Source of the DNA: Pseudoalteromonas sp. XI10
GTDB lineage: Bacteria; Pseudomonadota; Gammaproteobacteria; Enterobacterales; Alteromonadaceae
NCBI RefSeq assembly: GCF_001469895.1
Contig: NZ_LOPY01000050.1
Location: 62,001 to 126,000, forward strand
Reading direction: 5' to 3'
DNA length: 64,000 nucleotides
The notes under the pieces are model-generated. The model did no database searches. It was given only the letters and a program-made list of their open reading frames with translations, and had not been told where the DNA came from. Below are positions 33,231-41,169 of this stretch, piece by piece. Each line of letters begins with the position of its first letter. Position 1 is the first letter of the stretch. The position numbers and the translations under genes are program-made.

Positions 33231-34574
33231 TTATATTAAGCTTTCAACATTAATGTTGTGCTTTTTGATTAATTTATAAAAATCTGAGCGATTACGTTTC
33301 GCAAGCTTTGCGGCTTCGGCAACATTACCCGCTGACATTTTCAGCGTATTAATTAAATAATCTCGCTCAAATTCTTTTTTTGCATCATTTAACGAAAGTG
33401 GCTCAGCAATACTAACATTACTATTTAATGCACTCTCAACTAACTGAGCAGCAATCACTTTACCAGGTGTAAGGGCTACTACCTGCTCTATCACATTTTG
33501 TAATTGACGGATATTACCCGGCCAGTCATAGCGCACCAGCGCATGCATTGCATCATTGGCAAACTGCTTTTGCTCTTGCCCCATACGTTTAGCAATTAGA
33601 CCTGCAAAATGCTGTGCTAGCAAACTTATATCTTCTCGGCGTTCACAAAGCGGAGGGAGTTTTAAGTTCACCACATTTAATCGGTAGTATAAATCTTCAC
33701 GGAACTGCTGGTTATTGATTGCCTCAGGGAGGTTCTTATGAGTCGCCGACACCACCCGCACATCAATTGGGATCTCTTCTTGAAAGCCCACAGGGCGAAT
33801 GGTTTTCTCTTGTAAAACCCTCAGCAGTTTTACTTGTAAATTTAGCGGCATATCACCAATTTCGTCTAGAAAAAGGGTACCACCTTGTGCTTGTTGAAAC
33901 AAACCTTGATGGTCTTTGACTGCACCTGTAAATGCGCCTTTTTTATGCCCAAACAATTCAGACTCTAAAAGCTCTCCCGGCACAGCGCCGCAGTTAATTG
34001 CCACAAATGGCCCATCACTAACATGGCTGTGTTGATGTATCGCTTGTGCAAGCAGCTCTTTACCTGTGCCGCTGGCACCGGAGATCAACACGTTCACTTG
34101 CGTTGGACCAAGCAATTTAACTTGCTCAAGTAAATGCAACATCGCGCCGCTACGGGTGACAATATTGGTTTGTGTTGGTGTTTCATCACCGTGTACACCA
34201 TGGATCTCGATAGCTTTAGCAAGGCTGTCGAACAGCTCATCTTTATCAACCGGTTTGGTAATAAACGCAAATATACCTTGTTTAGTTGCTTCTACTGCAT
34301 CAGGTATCGAACCATGTGCTGTCATCATAATCACCGGCATTGAAGGATAACGACTTTGTAACTGGCGATGTAGAGCCATGCCGTCCATTTCATCCATTCT
34401 TAAGTCAGTGATCACCGCATCATAGGTTTGGTTTTTTAGTGTTTGTAATGCCTCAATGCCACTTTCGACTGTGCTTACCAAATAGCCTTTAGACTCAATT
34501 CTAATCGCTAGTAACTTTAATAAACTCGCATCATCATCTACTAATAAAACCCGTGGTTTTGTTACATCATTCAT
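33231..34574 (-). CDS. glrR: GlrR/QseF-type sigma-54-dependent response regulator
   Basis: The 447-residue protein has a receiver domain (VDDD, phosphoacceptor Asp57, MMTAHG, ITKPVD), a sigma-54 AAA+ domain with Walker A GASGTGKE, the sigma-54-contacting GAFTGA loop, and LDEIGDMP, and a C-terminal Fis-type helix-turn-helix (AEAAKLAKRNRSDFYKLIKK). With qseG and glrK just upstream, it matches the GlrKR (QseEGF) envelope-signalling system. It begins two bases after qseG. A sigma-54-like promoter serving EF-hand genes lies on the other side of the kinase gene and is a likely target. Confidence 0.93.
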   Translation of the reverse strand: MNDVTKPRVLLVDDDASLLKLLAIRIESKGYLVSTVESGIEALQTLKNQTYDAVITDLRMDEMDGMALHRQLQSRYPSMPVIMMTAHGSIPDAVEATKQGIFAFITKPVDKDELFDSLAKAIEIHGVHGDETPTQTNIVTRSGAMLHLLEQVKLLGPTQVNVLISGASGTGKELLAQAIHQHSHVSDGPFVAINCGAVPGELLESELFGHKKGAFTGAVKDHQGLFQQAQGGTLFLDEIGDMPLNLQVKLLRVLQEKTIRPVGFQEEIPIDVRVVSATHKNLPEAINNQQFREDLYYRLNVVNLKLPPLCERREDISLLAQHFAGLIAKRMGQEQKQFANDAMHALVRYDWPGNIRQLQNVIEQVVALTPGKVIAAQLVESALNSNVSIAEPLSLNDAKKEFERDYLINTLKMSAGNVAEAAKLAKRNRSDFYKLIKKHNINVESLI

Positions 34575-34576
34575 GG

Positions 34577-35104
34577 TTACTGCTCCTTGGTTTCTTCACG
34601 TAGCAGAAGTTGTTGTTCGATAGTCGCAAGCGACGATAAGGTTTTTTCCATTTCATCACTTAACGCTTGCTTAGCTTGTTTTGCCGCTAAATTCTGTTGT
34701 AAATATTGCTTTTGTAACCAAAGATACTGCTTAATATCATCTGGCCAATAAAAAGCATGGTCACTTTTTTCAAGCTGATTAAGGGCTTTTTCTGGCTCAG
34801 AAGCACCGAGTAAACAAATCGACTCAAACAGACGCTTTAGCTCATTTTCGCCAACATAATTTGCTTTATCAGAGCTTGCTTTAAAGCCACCGCACTTGGC
34901 AGCATGCCAAGCAATAACTGTACTTGCAGGCGGGTATAACGGCTCACTTTTCGGCCGAGGTTTTGGATTAGGTTGCCCTTGAGATTTCACACCTGTTGTC
35001 GGCTCTATTTGCTCTGCCTCAACATGCTTTTGCGTGATCGTGCACCCTGTTATAAAAAGTGTGCCTATAACAAGCATAAAACTGGCTTTATTCGCTAAGC
35101 CCAT
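34577..35104 (-). CDS. qseG: QseG-like lipoprotein
   Basis: The 175-residue protein has a lipoprotein signal with lipobox ITGC, a proline-rich linker (PNPKPRPKSEPLYPP) and an alpha-helical rest with a Cys-containing repeat (AAKCGGF, SICLLG) and Glu/Gln-rich coil at the C-terminus. Position between the kinase and the sigma-54 regulator is that of QseG (YfhG), an outer-membrane lipoprotein which in enterobacteria stimulates the QseE kinase. Sequence similarity is mainly in the central helical region. It begins one base after glrK ends. Confidence 0.8.
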   Translation of the reverse strand: MGLANKASFMLVIGTLFITGCTITQKHVEAEQIEPTTGVKSQGQPNPKPRPKSEPLYPPASTVIAWHAAKCGGFKASSDKANYVGENELKRLFESICLLGASEPEKALNQLEKSDHAFYWPDDIKQYLWLQKQYLQQNLAAKQAKQALSDEMEKTLSSLATIEQQLLLREETKEQ

Positions 35105-35105
35105 A

Positions 35106-36563
35106 TCAGTTAACTCCTTGGGTTAATTGAATTGGTAAAATGGCTGTAAATACACATCCTTGCGGGTCATTATCAGTAATAGAGAGCTTACCGTTTAATT
35201 GTTCAACAGTTTCTTTAACTATGGTTAAACCAAGTCCGCTGCCCATTTCAGTATGTTGTTTTGCATTCTTGCCTTGGTAAAAAGCCCCAAACACAGCGGC
35301 TTTTTCAGTATCCTCTATCCCCACTCCTAAGTCGCTGACACTCAAAATTAACTGCCCCTGTTTTAGGCTTGCTTTTATTGTCACTGACTCTTGTTCCGGC
35401 GAAAACTTCAGCGCATTTGAGGTAAGCTGAATAAGCACCATTTCAAGTAGCTCAATTGAGATAAACAAGGCTTTATTTGGTAACTCGTTAACCCAAATAA
35501 TGGATAAATCACGCGCTGATAATCGGTGCTCAAAATGACGCTCAATTTTGTTCATCATCAAGTTAAAGTTAAGCTCACTTAGGCTTTGCTTACTCGTGCG
35601 AATAGCGTTGTAACTTAACAGGCTTTCAATCATGGCTCTGAGTCGCACCATACTTTGTGTGATTAACTCAAGGACAGCTTGTTGCTCGCTATTGATTGGG
35701 CCAACAATTTCATCTGCAAGTAAGTCTGTGCCTTCAACCATCGAAGCAAGGGGAGTTTTTAACTCATGTGTCACATGGCGTAAAAACGTATCTTTTTGCT
35801 GCTCAAGCATATGTAACTGCGCTTGAACCCACTCTAATTTATTACCTAATTCAACTAACTCTGACGAGCCACGAACTTGAATTTTTTGCTGCCAATGGCC
35901 TTGCCCTAGTTTATCAATCACATGTGTAAGCTCTCTCAGACGTCCGCTGATCCGCCAAAGAAACCCGCCTCCAACCAATAACGTGAGAGGAATTAACGCA
36001 ACTAACCAATTAATGAATGAAGTTTGAAGTGATTTTAATTGCTGCTGATTTTTTGTGATGCGTAATTCATTTTGCTCTTTGAGCCAATTTGTTTGCTCAC
36101 TGATAAGCTTGCTGGCAGGAGCAAATAACTCACCGTCTTGCTTTTGCTCTATCAACAAGTGCTGTTGTGCAAATTGTAATACCTCAGCCAGTTGCCGCCA
36201 CTGTGAGACATAATCAGCGGTTGGGCTTAAAAATATAAGCTCATCAATACCTTGCAGTGAAGATTGCCACTTATTGGCAATCAAGCTATCGAGGGATTCA
36301 CTTTTAAGCACCCAATTTTGTCGAGTTGCCCTTTCTAAGCTATTTAAGTCTTGTTTGAGGTTATTAAATGCTTTAGTGATTTCGTAATTGTCACCGACGA
36401 TTTCTTGAGTCACCGCTAGCTGCTTATTAAGCGCATTTAAAAATAAAATCACCACCAAAGATAACGGTAGTAAAGACAGCAAAATGCTACAGACGAACTG
36501 GCCAATAAGACTAGGTCGCCAATTGAGTAACTGTTTTATTTTTATCGCTACTGTATTTTGCAT
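35106..36563 (-). CDS. glrK: GlrK/QseE-type sensor histidine kinase
   Basis: The kinase (485 residues from this start) has membrane helices at about 20-42 and 180-200 flanking a helical periplasmic sensor, a HAMP domain, H box VTHELKTPLASM, and an ATPase domain (LLEMVLIQLTSNALKF, SDLGVGI, GSGLGLTIV). The gene order kinase, QseG lipoprotein, sigma-54 regulator is the hallmark of GlrKR. I prefer the ATG at 36563 because GAGAG lies five bases before it; an in-frame ATG at 36578 would add five residues. It is divergent from the EF-hand gene cluster, sharing a roughly 300-base intergenic region. Confidence 0.9.
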   Translation of the reverse strand: MQNTVAIKIKQLLNWRPSLIGQFVCSILLSLLPLSLVVILFLNALNKQLAVTQEIVGDNYEITKAFNNLKQDLNSLERATRQNWVLKSESLDSLIANKWQSSLQGIDELIFLSPTADYVSQWRQLAEVLQFAQQHLLIEQKQDGELFAPASKLISEQTNWLKEQNELRITKNQQQLKSLQTSFINWLVALIPLTLLVGGGFLWRISGRLRELTHVIDKLGQGHWQQKIQVRGSSELVELGNKLEWVQAQLHMLEQQKDTFLRHVTHELKTPLASMVEGTDLLADEIVGPINSEQQAVLELITQSMVRLRAMIESLLSYNAIRTSKQSLSELNFNLMMNKIERHFEHRLSARDLSIIWVNELPNKALFISIELLEMVLIQLTSNALKFSPEQESVTIKASLKQGQLILSVSDLGVGIEDTEKAAVFGAFYQGKNAKQHTEMGSGLGLTIVKETVEQLNGKLSITDNDPQGCVFTAILPIQLTQGVN

Positions 36564-36824
36564 ATTCACTCTCGACATAATTTCAGATGCTGATTATTAG
36601 TGAACAAACTTAGACACTCGCTGAATCCGACCTTAAAAAGTACTGATTTTTACCCAAAAACCGATACAAAGTTGCTATTTGGAAACAGGCTAACTAATTG
36701 AAATAACAAGGATAAACTTTTAACACCTGAAAATCGTTGCAAAAAAGACACAACACCCTGTAACTATTTCGCATTCAAAACCACATAAAAACCATAAATT
36801 ATTGATAATTAAAACCTTTTAATG

Positions 36825-36841
36825 TTGGCACTGATTTTGAT
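36825..36841 (+). promoter_or_regulatory. sigma-54-type promoter before the EF-hand genes
   Basis: TTGGCACTGATTTTGAT has the invariant -24 GG (36827-36828) within TTGGCAC and a -12 region TTGAT exactly in register (G at 36839), differing from consensus TTGCW at one base. The predicted start site falls near 36852, and the first EF-hand start codon is at 36876. The adjacent glrR gene encodes a sigma-54 activator. No TGTC-N10-GACA site (the E. coli GlrR motif as I recall it) was found nearby. Confidence 0.6.
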
Positions 36842-36875
36842 TAGTACTAAGCAAATTAGTTATTTAGGACACAAA

Positions 36876-37103
36876 ATGAAATTAACGGCCCAGGTAGCCA
36901 CCCTGCTTATAAGTCTCATCTCGGTAAGTAGTTATGCACTAGATTTGCAAACAACGTTTAATGAGCTTGATAAAGACAGTAATGGTTTTTTGAGTGAAGC
37001 AGAAGCATCTGAAGATGCATTATTGCATGGCAACTTTACTCAAATTGATAGTAACCAAGATGGCCAAATTTCATTTTCTGAGTTTCAGTCGTTTATTCAA
37101 TAG
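36876..37103 (+). CDS. small periplasmic EF-hand protein 1
   Basis: The 75-residue protein has a signal peptide (ending SSYALD) and two EF-hand loops, DKDSNGFLSEAE and DSNQDGQISFSE, both with full calcium-ligand patterns. The ATG at 36876 is chosen because AGGA (36866-36869) is six bases upstream and the signal peptide begins there; an in-frame ATG at 36822 would lie over the promoter. It is the first of four tandem paralogues, nine bases before the next, and lies behind a sigma-54-type promoter. It probably binds calcium in the periplasm; partners are unknown. Confidence 0.85.
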   Translation: MKLTAQVATLLISLISVSSYALDLQTTFNELDKDSNGFLSEAEASEDALLHGNFTQIDSNQDGQISFSEFQSFIQ

Positions 37104-37112
37104 GAGATTGTA

Positions 37113-37340
37113 ATGAAACAACTTTTAGCTGCATTCTCGCTGATGTTCTTAGTTATCAGCGCCACCGTTTTAGCATCACAAATGGATGTTCGATTTGCTA
37201 AATTTGATACAAACGCCGACGGCGAGATTTCATTAACTGAAGCAACTAAACACGATAACTTACTTAAGCAATTTGCCGATCTGGATGAAAACGGCGATCA
37301 GGTTCTGTCTGAACAAGAGTTTGAAAAATTCAAACTTTAA
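37113..37340 (+). CDS. small periplasmic EF-hand protein 2
   Basis: The 75-residue protein has a signal peptide (ending VLASQM) and two EF-hand loops, DTNADGEISLTE and DENGDQVLSEQE. It is paralogous to the genes on either side, with the same signal-loop-loop layout. AGGAG lies upstream of its ATG and overlaps the end of the first EF-hand gene's neighbourhood, so they are cotranscribed. A large inverted repeat follows its stop codon and separates it from the second pair. Confidence 0.82.
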   Translation: MKQLLAAFSLMFLVISATVLASQMDVRFAKFDTNADGEISLTEATKHDNLLKQFADLDENGDQVLSEQEFEKFKL

Positions 37341-37346
37341 CAGCTT

Positions 37347-37422
37347 AAAGTGCTTGCCATAATCCCAGAGGGAATGTGTAAACGGATTTAAATTTTGGGA
37401 GTTAAATTATGGCAAGCACTTT
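37347..37422 (+). repeat. 17-bp perfect inverted repeat between EF-hand genes
   Basis: AAAGTGCTTGCCATAAT (37347-37363) and ATTATGGCAAGCACTTT (37406-37422) are exact inverted copies separated by 42 bases. The right arm is followed by TATTTAT and then the ribosome binding site of the third EF-hand gene. It could be a partial terminator, an RNA processing or stabilising structure, or a protein-binding pair. Confidence 0.8.
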
Positions 37423-37443
37423 TATTTATAAAGGAGAGTAATT

Positions 37444-37677
37444 ATGAGAATTTTCTGGCTTGCTTCATGTACCTTAATTACTATAAGCTTCAATAGCTTA
37501 GCATTGGATGTAAAACAACGATTTGATCATCTCGATAAAGATAAAAATGGTTTTTTATCTGTGCAGGAACTGTCTTCTCAACCGCACTTGCAAAAACGCA
37601 TAGCACAGTGGGATACAGATAAAGATCATCAAATCTCGCTCCTTGAATTTAAACACTATTTAACAAACAAGAGTTAA
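37444..37677 (+). CDS. small periplasmic EF-hand protein 3
   Basis: The 77-residue protein has a signal peptide (ending NSLALD) and two EF-hand loops: DKDKNGFLSVQE is canonical; DTDKDHQISLLE has His where Gly is usual, which may weaken binding. A strong ribosome binding site, AAGGAGAG, lies just before the ATG. It is four bases from the fourth gene. The second-loop change is shared in kind by the fourth paralogue, so proteins 3 and 4 look like a subgroup. Confidence 0.82.
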   Translation: MRIFWLASCTLITISFNSLALDVKQRFDHLDKDKNGFLSVQELSSQPHLQKRIAQWDTDKDHQISLLEFKHYLTNKS

Positions 37678-37681
37678 AATA

Positions 37682-37915
37682 ATGTCAAAATTAACCTTTG
37701 CCAGCCTAATTTTATGTGGTGTATTTAGCACAATAAGTTTTGCTGCAGATAGTATTGGTGAAAAATTTAAACAACTTGATCGTAATGACGATGGCTACCT
37801 GACTCGTTCAGAGTCAGCGAGAGACCCAGCTCTGTGGTCACGTTTCAAAAACTACGACAGCGATAAAGACAATAAATTATCGCTCAGTGAATTTAAGGTC
37901 TACGCAAGCAAATAA
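37682..37915 (+). CDS. small periplasmic EF-hand protein 4
   Basis: The 77-residue protein has a signal peptide (ending SFAADS) and two EF-hand loops: DRNDDGYLTRSE is canonical; DSDKDNKLSLSE has Asn in place of the central Gly. It is the last of the four tandem paralogues and is followed by 93 bases and then an amidohydrolase gene on the same strand. Whether the amidohydrolase belongs to the same operon is not clear. Confidence 0.82.
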   Translation: MSKLTFASLILCGVFSTISFAADSIGEKFKQLDRNDDGYLTRSESARDPALWSRFKNYDSDKDNKLSLSEFKVYASK

Positions 37916-38008
37916 AGAGTTACAGTTAATTATTTACTTGCTGCTGAGTTGCAGTTTACTGCAACTCTGATACTGTTTTCATAAATCAATAAAAACTATT
38001 AGAAGATT

Positions 38009-39649
38009 ATGAAACTTATCATCAGCCTACTTGCAACAGCTTCGCTTAGCTGTTTTGCCAACACCACAGTTATTTACAATGTAAATGGCTACACGCCTAC
38101 CTACAAAGGTGAAACTCAACACTTTTCAGCACTGGTTTTTAAAGACGGTAAAGTCGTAAAAACAGGCAATGACTCAATTAAAAACAGCTTCCCTGACGCC
38201 ACCTCTATTGATGGTAAGCAAGCCACGTTATTACCTGGTTTAGTCGATGCTCATGGCCATGTAATTGGTTTAGGGAATAACCTCTCACAACTTGATGTCA
38301 GGAACACGCGCTCGGCAGGTGAGGTTGGCAAAATGCTGGCTGAGTTTGCCAAAGATAAACAAGGTTGGATCATTGGTCGCGGTTGGAACCAAGAGCAGTG
38401 GCCTGGCGGTGAGTTTCCAACTGCAGCTGATTTAGACAAATATGTAAAAGACAAACCTGTGGTACTTTCTCGCGTTGATGGCCATGCTGTATGGGTCAAC
38501 TCAAAAGCCATGGAACTTGCAGGTATTGCTAAACAAACTCCCTCTCCTGCCGGCGGTGAAATTTTAAAGTTAGATTCAGGCTTACCTTCAGGGGTATTCA
38601 TCGATAAAGCAGAAACACTTATTACCCAGCATGTACCAAAAGCAAGCCATGCTAGCATTAATACCGCTTTAGATAATGCAGGCAAACACTTGCTGAGTTT
38701 GGGTATTACATCAACCCATGATGCTGGTATCGATTACGATACATGGCAAGTGTACAAGCAGCGCTCTGAGCAAAAGTCCCTTCCGGTTAGAATCGTTGCC
38801 ATGCTAAGTGCAGCCGATCCTCAGCTAGAAACCATGCTCAAAGCGGGCAAATATAAAGACATGAATGACATGCTGTCGATTCGAAGTGTCAAAGTGTATG
38901 CGGATGGTGCTTTAGGAAGTCGAGGCGCAGCCCTTATAGAGGAGTACGCAGATCGTAGAAATCACCACGGCTTAATGCTTGAAACCCAAGAAAAACTTGA
39001 GCAACTATTTAACCTAAGTTTTGCTCATGGTTTTAGTGCGAACACCCATGCCATTGGTGATAAAGCCAATCATGTGGTGCTCGATGCCTATGAAAATGTG
39101 TTTAAAAAAACCGGTGGGATTTTACTGCGTAATCGAATTGAACACGCACAAATTGTGACTCCTGAAGATATCCCTCGTTTTAAAACGTTAAAAATTATTC
39201 CATCAATGCAGCCTGTTCATGCAACCTCTGATATGCATATGGCAGAGCAACGCCTAACTGAAAAACAACTTGAAGGGGCGTATGCTTGGAAAACCTTTTT
39301 AGCGCAAGGCTCAGTGATTGCCGCAGGTTCTGACTTTCCAGTAGAGCTTGCTGATCCGTTTGATGGATTATATTCAGCCATTACCCGAATGGATCATAAC
39401 CAACTCCCTGAAGGCGGCTGGCGACCACAAGAGCTGCTATCGCGTGATGAAGCTTTGCGTGCGTTTACTTTAGGTGGTGCTTATGCTGCACATCAAGAGT
39501 TTAAGGTAGGTAGTTTAGAGCAAGGAAAGTGGGCTGACTTTATTTTGATTGATAAAGACTATTACAAAGCCCCTGTTTCTGAGATCCACGATATTAACGT
39601 GACACAAACTTGGATTGCGGGTGAGCTAAAATATAAAAAAGAGGAATAA
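38009..39649 (+). CDS. YtcJ-like amidohydrolase (amidohydrolase 3 family), secreted
   Basis: The 546-residue protein has a signal peptide (ending SCFANT) and a metal-dependent hydrolase fold: LLPGLVDAHGHVIGLG carries the HxH metal pair at residues 82 and 84, followed by GRGWNQEQWPGG, NTHAIGDKAN and GSDFPVE with the late Asp ligand. This order matches YtcJ-like exoenzymes acting on amide or ester substrates, many of unknown specificity. The N-terminal secretion signal places it in the periplasm. Its substrate is unknown. Confidence 0.87.
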   Translation: MKLIISLLATASLSCFANTTVIYNVNGYTPTYKGETQHFSALVFKDGKVVKTGNDSIKNSFPDATSIDGKQATLLPGLVDAHGHVIGLGNNLSQLDVRNTRSAGEVGKMLAEFAKDKQGWIIGRGWNQEQWPGGEFPTAADLDKYVKDKPVVLSRVDGHAVWVNSKAMELAGIAKQTPSPAGGEILKLDSGLPSGVFIDKAETLITQHVPKASHASINTALDNAGKHLLSLGITSTHDAGIDYDTWQVYKQRSEQKSLPVRIVAMLSAADPQLETMLKAGKYKDMNDMLSIRSVKVYADGALGSRGAALIEEYADRRNHHGLMLETQEKLEQLFNLSFAHGFSANTHAIGDKANHVVLDAYENVFKKTGGILLRNRIEHAQIVTPEDIPRFKTLKIIPSMQPVHATSDMHMAEQRLTEKQLEGAYAWKTFLAQGSVIAAGSDFPVELADPFDGLYSAITRMDHNQLPEGGWRPQELLSRDEALRAFTLGGAYAAHQEFKVGSLEQGKWADFILIDKDYYKAPVSEIHDINVTQTWIAGELKYKKEE

Positions 39650-39651
39650 TA

Positions 39652-39882
39652 TTACTCGGCGTCAGCTTTTTGCTGACGCTTTAATTTAATAATGTGGTAA
39701 ATATTCACAAATGCCAGTAAACCATTGGTAAAGGCTACCGGAACGGCACCTATTGCCAGCCCGTAGAAGGTAAATGCAATACATCCTGCCAGGTTGAGCC
39801 AGCGTAGTTTTACTACATCGCTCATTGTCAAAGAAGCAACCAACAGTGCTGACGCTAAATAGCCTAAATATTCCCAACTCAA
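39652..39882 (-). CDS. small membrane protein, three helices
   Basis: The product has three hydrophobic helices (LGYLASALLVASLTM, LNLAGCIAFTFYGLAIGAV, PVAFTNGLLAFVNIYHIIKL) and a basic tail, resembling small YgjV-like inner-membrane proteins. I chose the TTG at 39882 because AGGAGAG (complement of 39888-39894) is five bases before it and the product then starts directly with SWEYLGYLAS (76 residues). The frame stays open upstream to an ATG at 39924 and a GTG at 39939, neither with a ribosome binding site. It converges with the amidohydrolase gene, with two bases between them. Confidence 0.6.
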   Translation of the reverse strand: MSWEYLGYLASALLVASLTMSDVVKLRWLNLAGCIAFTFYGLAIGAVPVAFTNGLLAFVNIYHIIKLKRQQKADAE

Positions 39883-40125
39883 TTGTTCTCTCCTAGGCTT
39901 TAGGTTAGCATTGGAGCTTGTCATTTTTTTTTGACGCACTCAGTGCTACTTTGACAATAAAATAAAAAAGCTAACTTACTAAAAACCTTGTAAAGCTTAA
40001 GAATAATCTTAGCTTTAAAATCATTACACGGGAAATGAAGGTATCAGTAACGTGAATCACCTTACTAGCAAGTTAGCGTAAATTCTTAGAATCTTAATGC
40101 TAGCGTCATTAAGATGTAATAAATA

Positions 40126-40137
40126 GGACAATTGTCC
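40126..40137 (+). promoter_or_regulatory. palindrome GGACAATTGTCC upstream of the Crp/Fnr gene
   Basis: A perfect 12-bp palindrome ends 14 bases before the ATG at 40152. Its position suggests an operator, possibly for autoregulation, but it does not resemble the TGTGA or TTGAT half-sites of CRP or FNR. Confidence 0.35.
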
Positions 40138-40151
40138 GAAGAGCGGCGTTA

Positions 40152-40808
40152 ATGTTTCAATATCATTTTTCAAGCTATCTTGTTGACCAATTACTGACAT
40201 TTGCTGGCAGTAGTTTTCAACAAGCTAAAAAAGAAGTGCTGATCCACCAAGATCAACCCTTGTCAAAACTCGTATTAGTTAGAAGCGGCACAGTGTCATT
40301 CAGCTATGACGTGGGTAATGGCCGACGCCTTCTTTTGGGCCAGCTTGATTGTAACAACACACTGATTGGTGAGATTGAAGCACTGAATAATTACCCGTGT
40401 ATTTACACAGTTACGTGCTTTAGCGATGTAAGTTACAACCTAATTGAGCTTAAACATTGGCGCGCACTACTATTAGAAAAGCCAGAATTAAGCTTATACA
40501 CAGCACAAACAATTGCCGCTAAGTTCCAAGAAAATCAAAAAATAAACTTAGATAAGCTGCTATTACCACTTAGCTACAATATAGCTAAAGATTGCTTATT
40601 AAGAGCTGAAAACAGTAATCCAACGTTACTGCGTGCTTACCCTACCGTAAATGCTGAAGCTGAGCGCTTTGCCACCACCGAAAGAGCTTATAGACGCGTA
40701 GTTACAGAACTAGTTGAAAAAGGCTTAGTGCAGAGAAGCAATCAAGGGTTACAAGTGGTAGATATCGACAAGCTTAGCGACTACGTAGAAAGTTTTGCGC
40801 AGTTATAA
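40152..40808 (+). CDS. Crp/Fnr-family transcriptional regulator
   Basis: The 218-residue protein has an N-terminal cyclic-nucleotide-binding-like beta barrel (about 25-115; VLVRSGTVSFSYDVGNGRRLLLGQL) and a C-terminal winged helix (about 145-215; RFATTERAYRRVVTELVEKGLVQ). The arrangement resembles YeiL-type members. The cyclic-AMP contact motif of CRP is not recognisable, and there is no FNR-like N-terminal cysteine cluster, so the ligand is unknown. It is a single-gene unit preceded by a palindrome. Confidence 0.8.
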   Translation: MFQYHFSSYLVDQLLTFAGSSFQQAKKEVLIHQDQPLSKLVLVRSGTVSFSYDVGNGRRLLLGQLDCNNTLIGEIEALNNYPCIYTVTCFSDVSYNLIELKHWRALLLEKPELSLYTAQTIAAKFQENQKINLDKLLLPLSYNIAKDCLLRAENSNPTLLRAYPTVNAEAERFATTERAYRRVVTELVEKGLVQRSNQGLQVVDIDKLSDYVESFAQL

Positions 40809-41169
40809 ATGTGTTACAAATTTTTCTTAAATGCTTTAAAATAATATTACCAAACTGAAAAGCAAAGTCAGCACAAGTTCAGTTGGATAATCTATAAATA
40901 TTCATAGAGTTAAGCTTCTTAACAGTAAGACTCTATATTACAATTTAGCAAAGCGGTTTGTTATCAGCTGTTGCACTTGAAAGATAAGACAGAACTTTCT
41001 TATTTTATTAATGAAAGTATATATAATGTTCACTTGACGTATATATAATGTACGCTTATCCTTCAATAACAGATAACCATGTGTGGCGTTTTTTCGGTGC
41101 ACAAACCGGTACTATTTGCTCTAATAAAAGTCTGATTACTTTACGAGAAAGGAAAGAAAGGTAACGATT
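40809..41169 (+). promoter_or_regulatory. AT-rich upstream region of the lipoprotein gene with a 13-bp direct repeat
   Basis: GTATATATAATGT occurs at 41018-41030 and again at 41040-41052, 22 bp apart. Each copy contains TATAAT, so the two may be alternative -10 elements or a duplicated regulator site; good -35 elements are not visible. The leader from there to the ATG is about 120 bases and ends in AGGAAAG and AAAGG near the start codon. No ORF or RNA family was recognised. Confidence 0.4.

Noticed and set aside
36822..36875. Upstream start for EF-hand protein 1
   Set aside because: It would overlap the sigma-54-type promoter and put 18 residues before a good signal peptide; ATG 36876 has the ribosome binding site.
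38251..38685. 144-codon ORF antisense to the amidohydrolase
   Set aside because: No ribosome binding site and no domain; the amidohydrolase frame has all family motifs.
41060..41165. Cyclic di-GMP (GEMM) riboswitch before the lipoprotein gene
   Set aside because: CACAAACCGG recalls part of the motif, but the conserved GCAAAGCC and the paired stems are missing.
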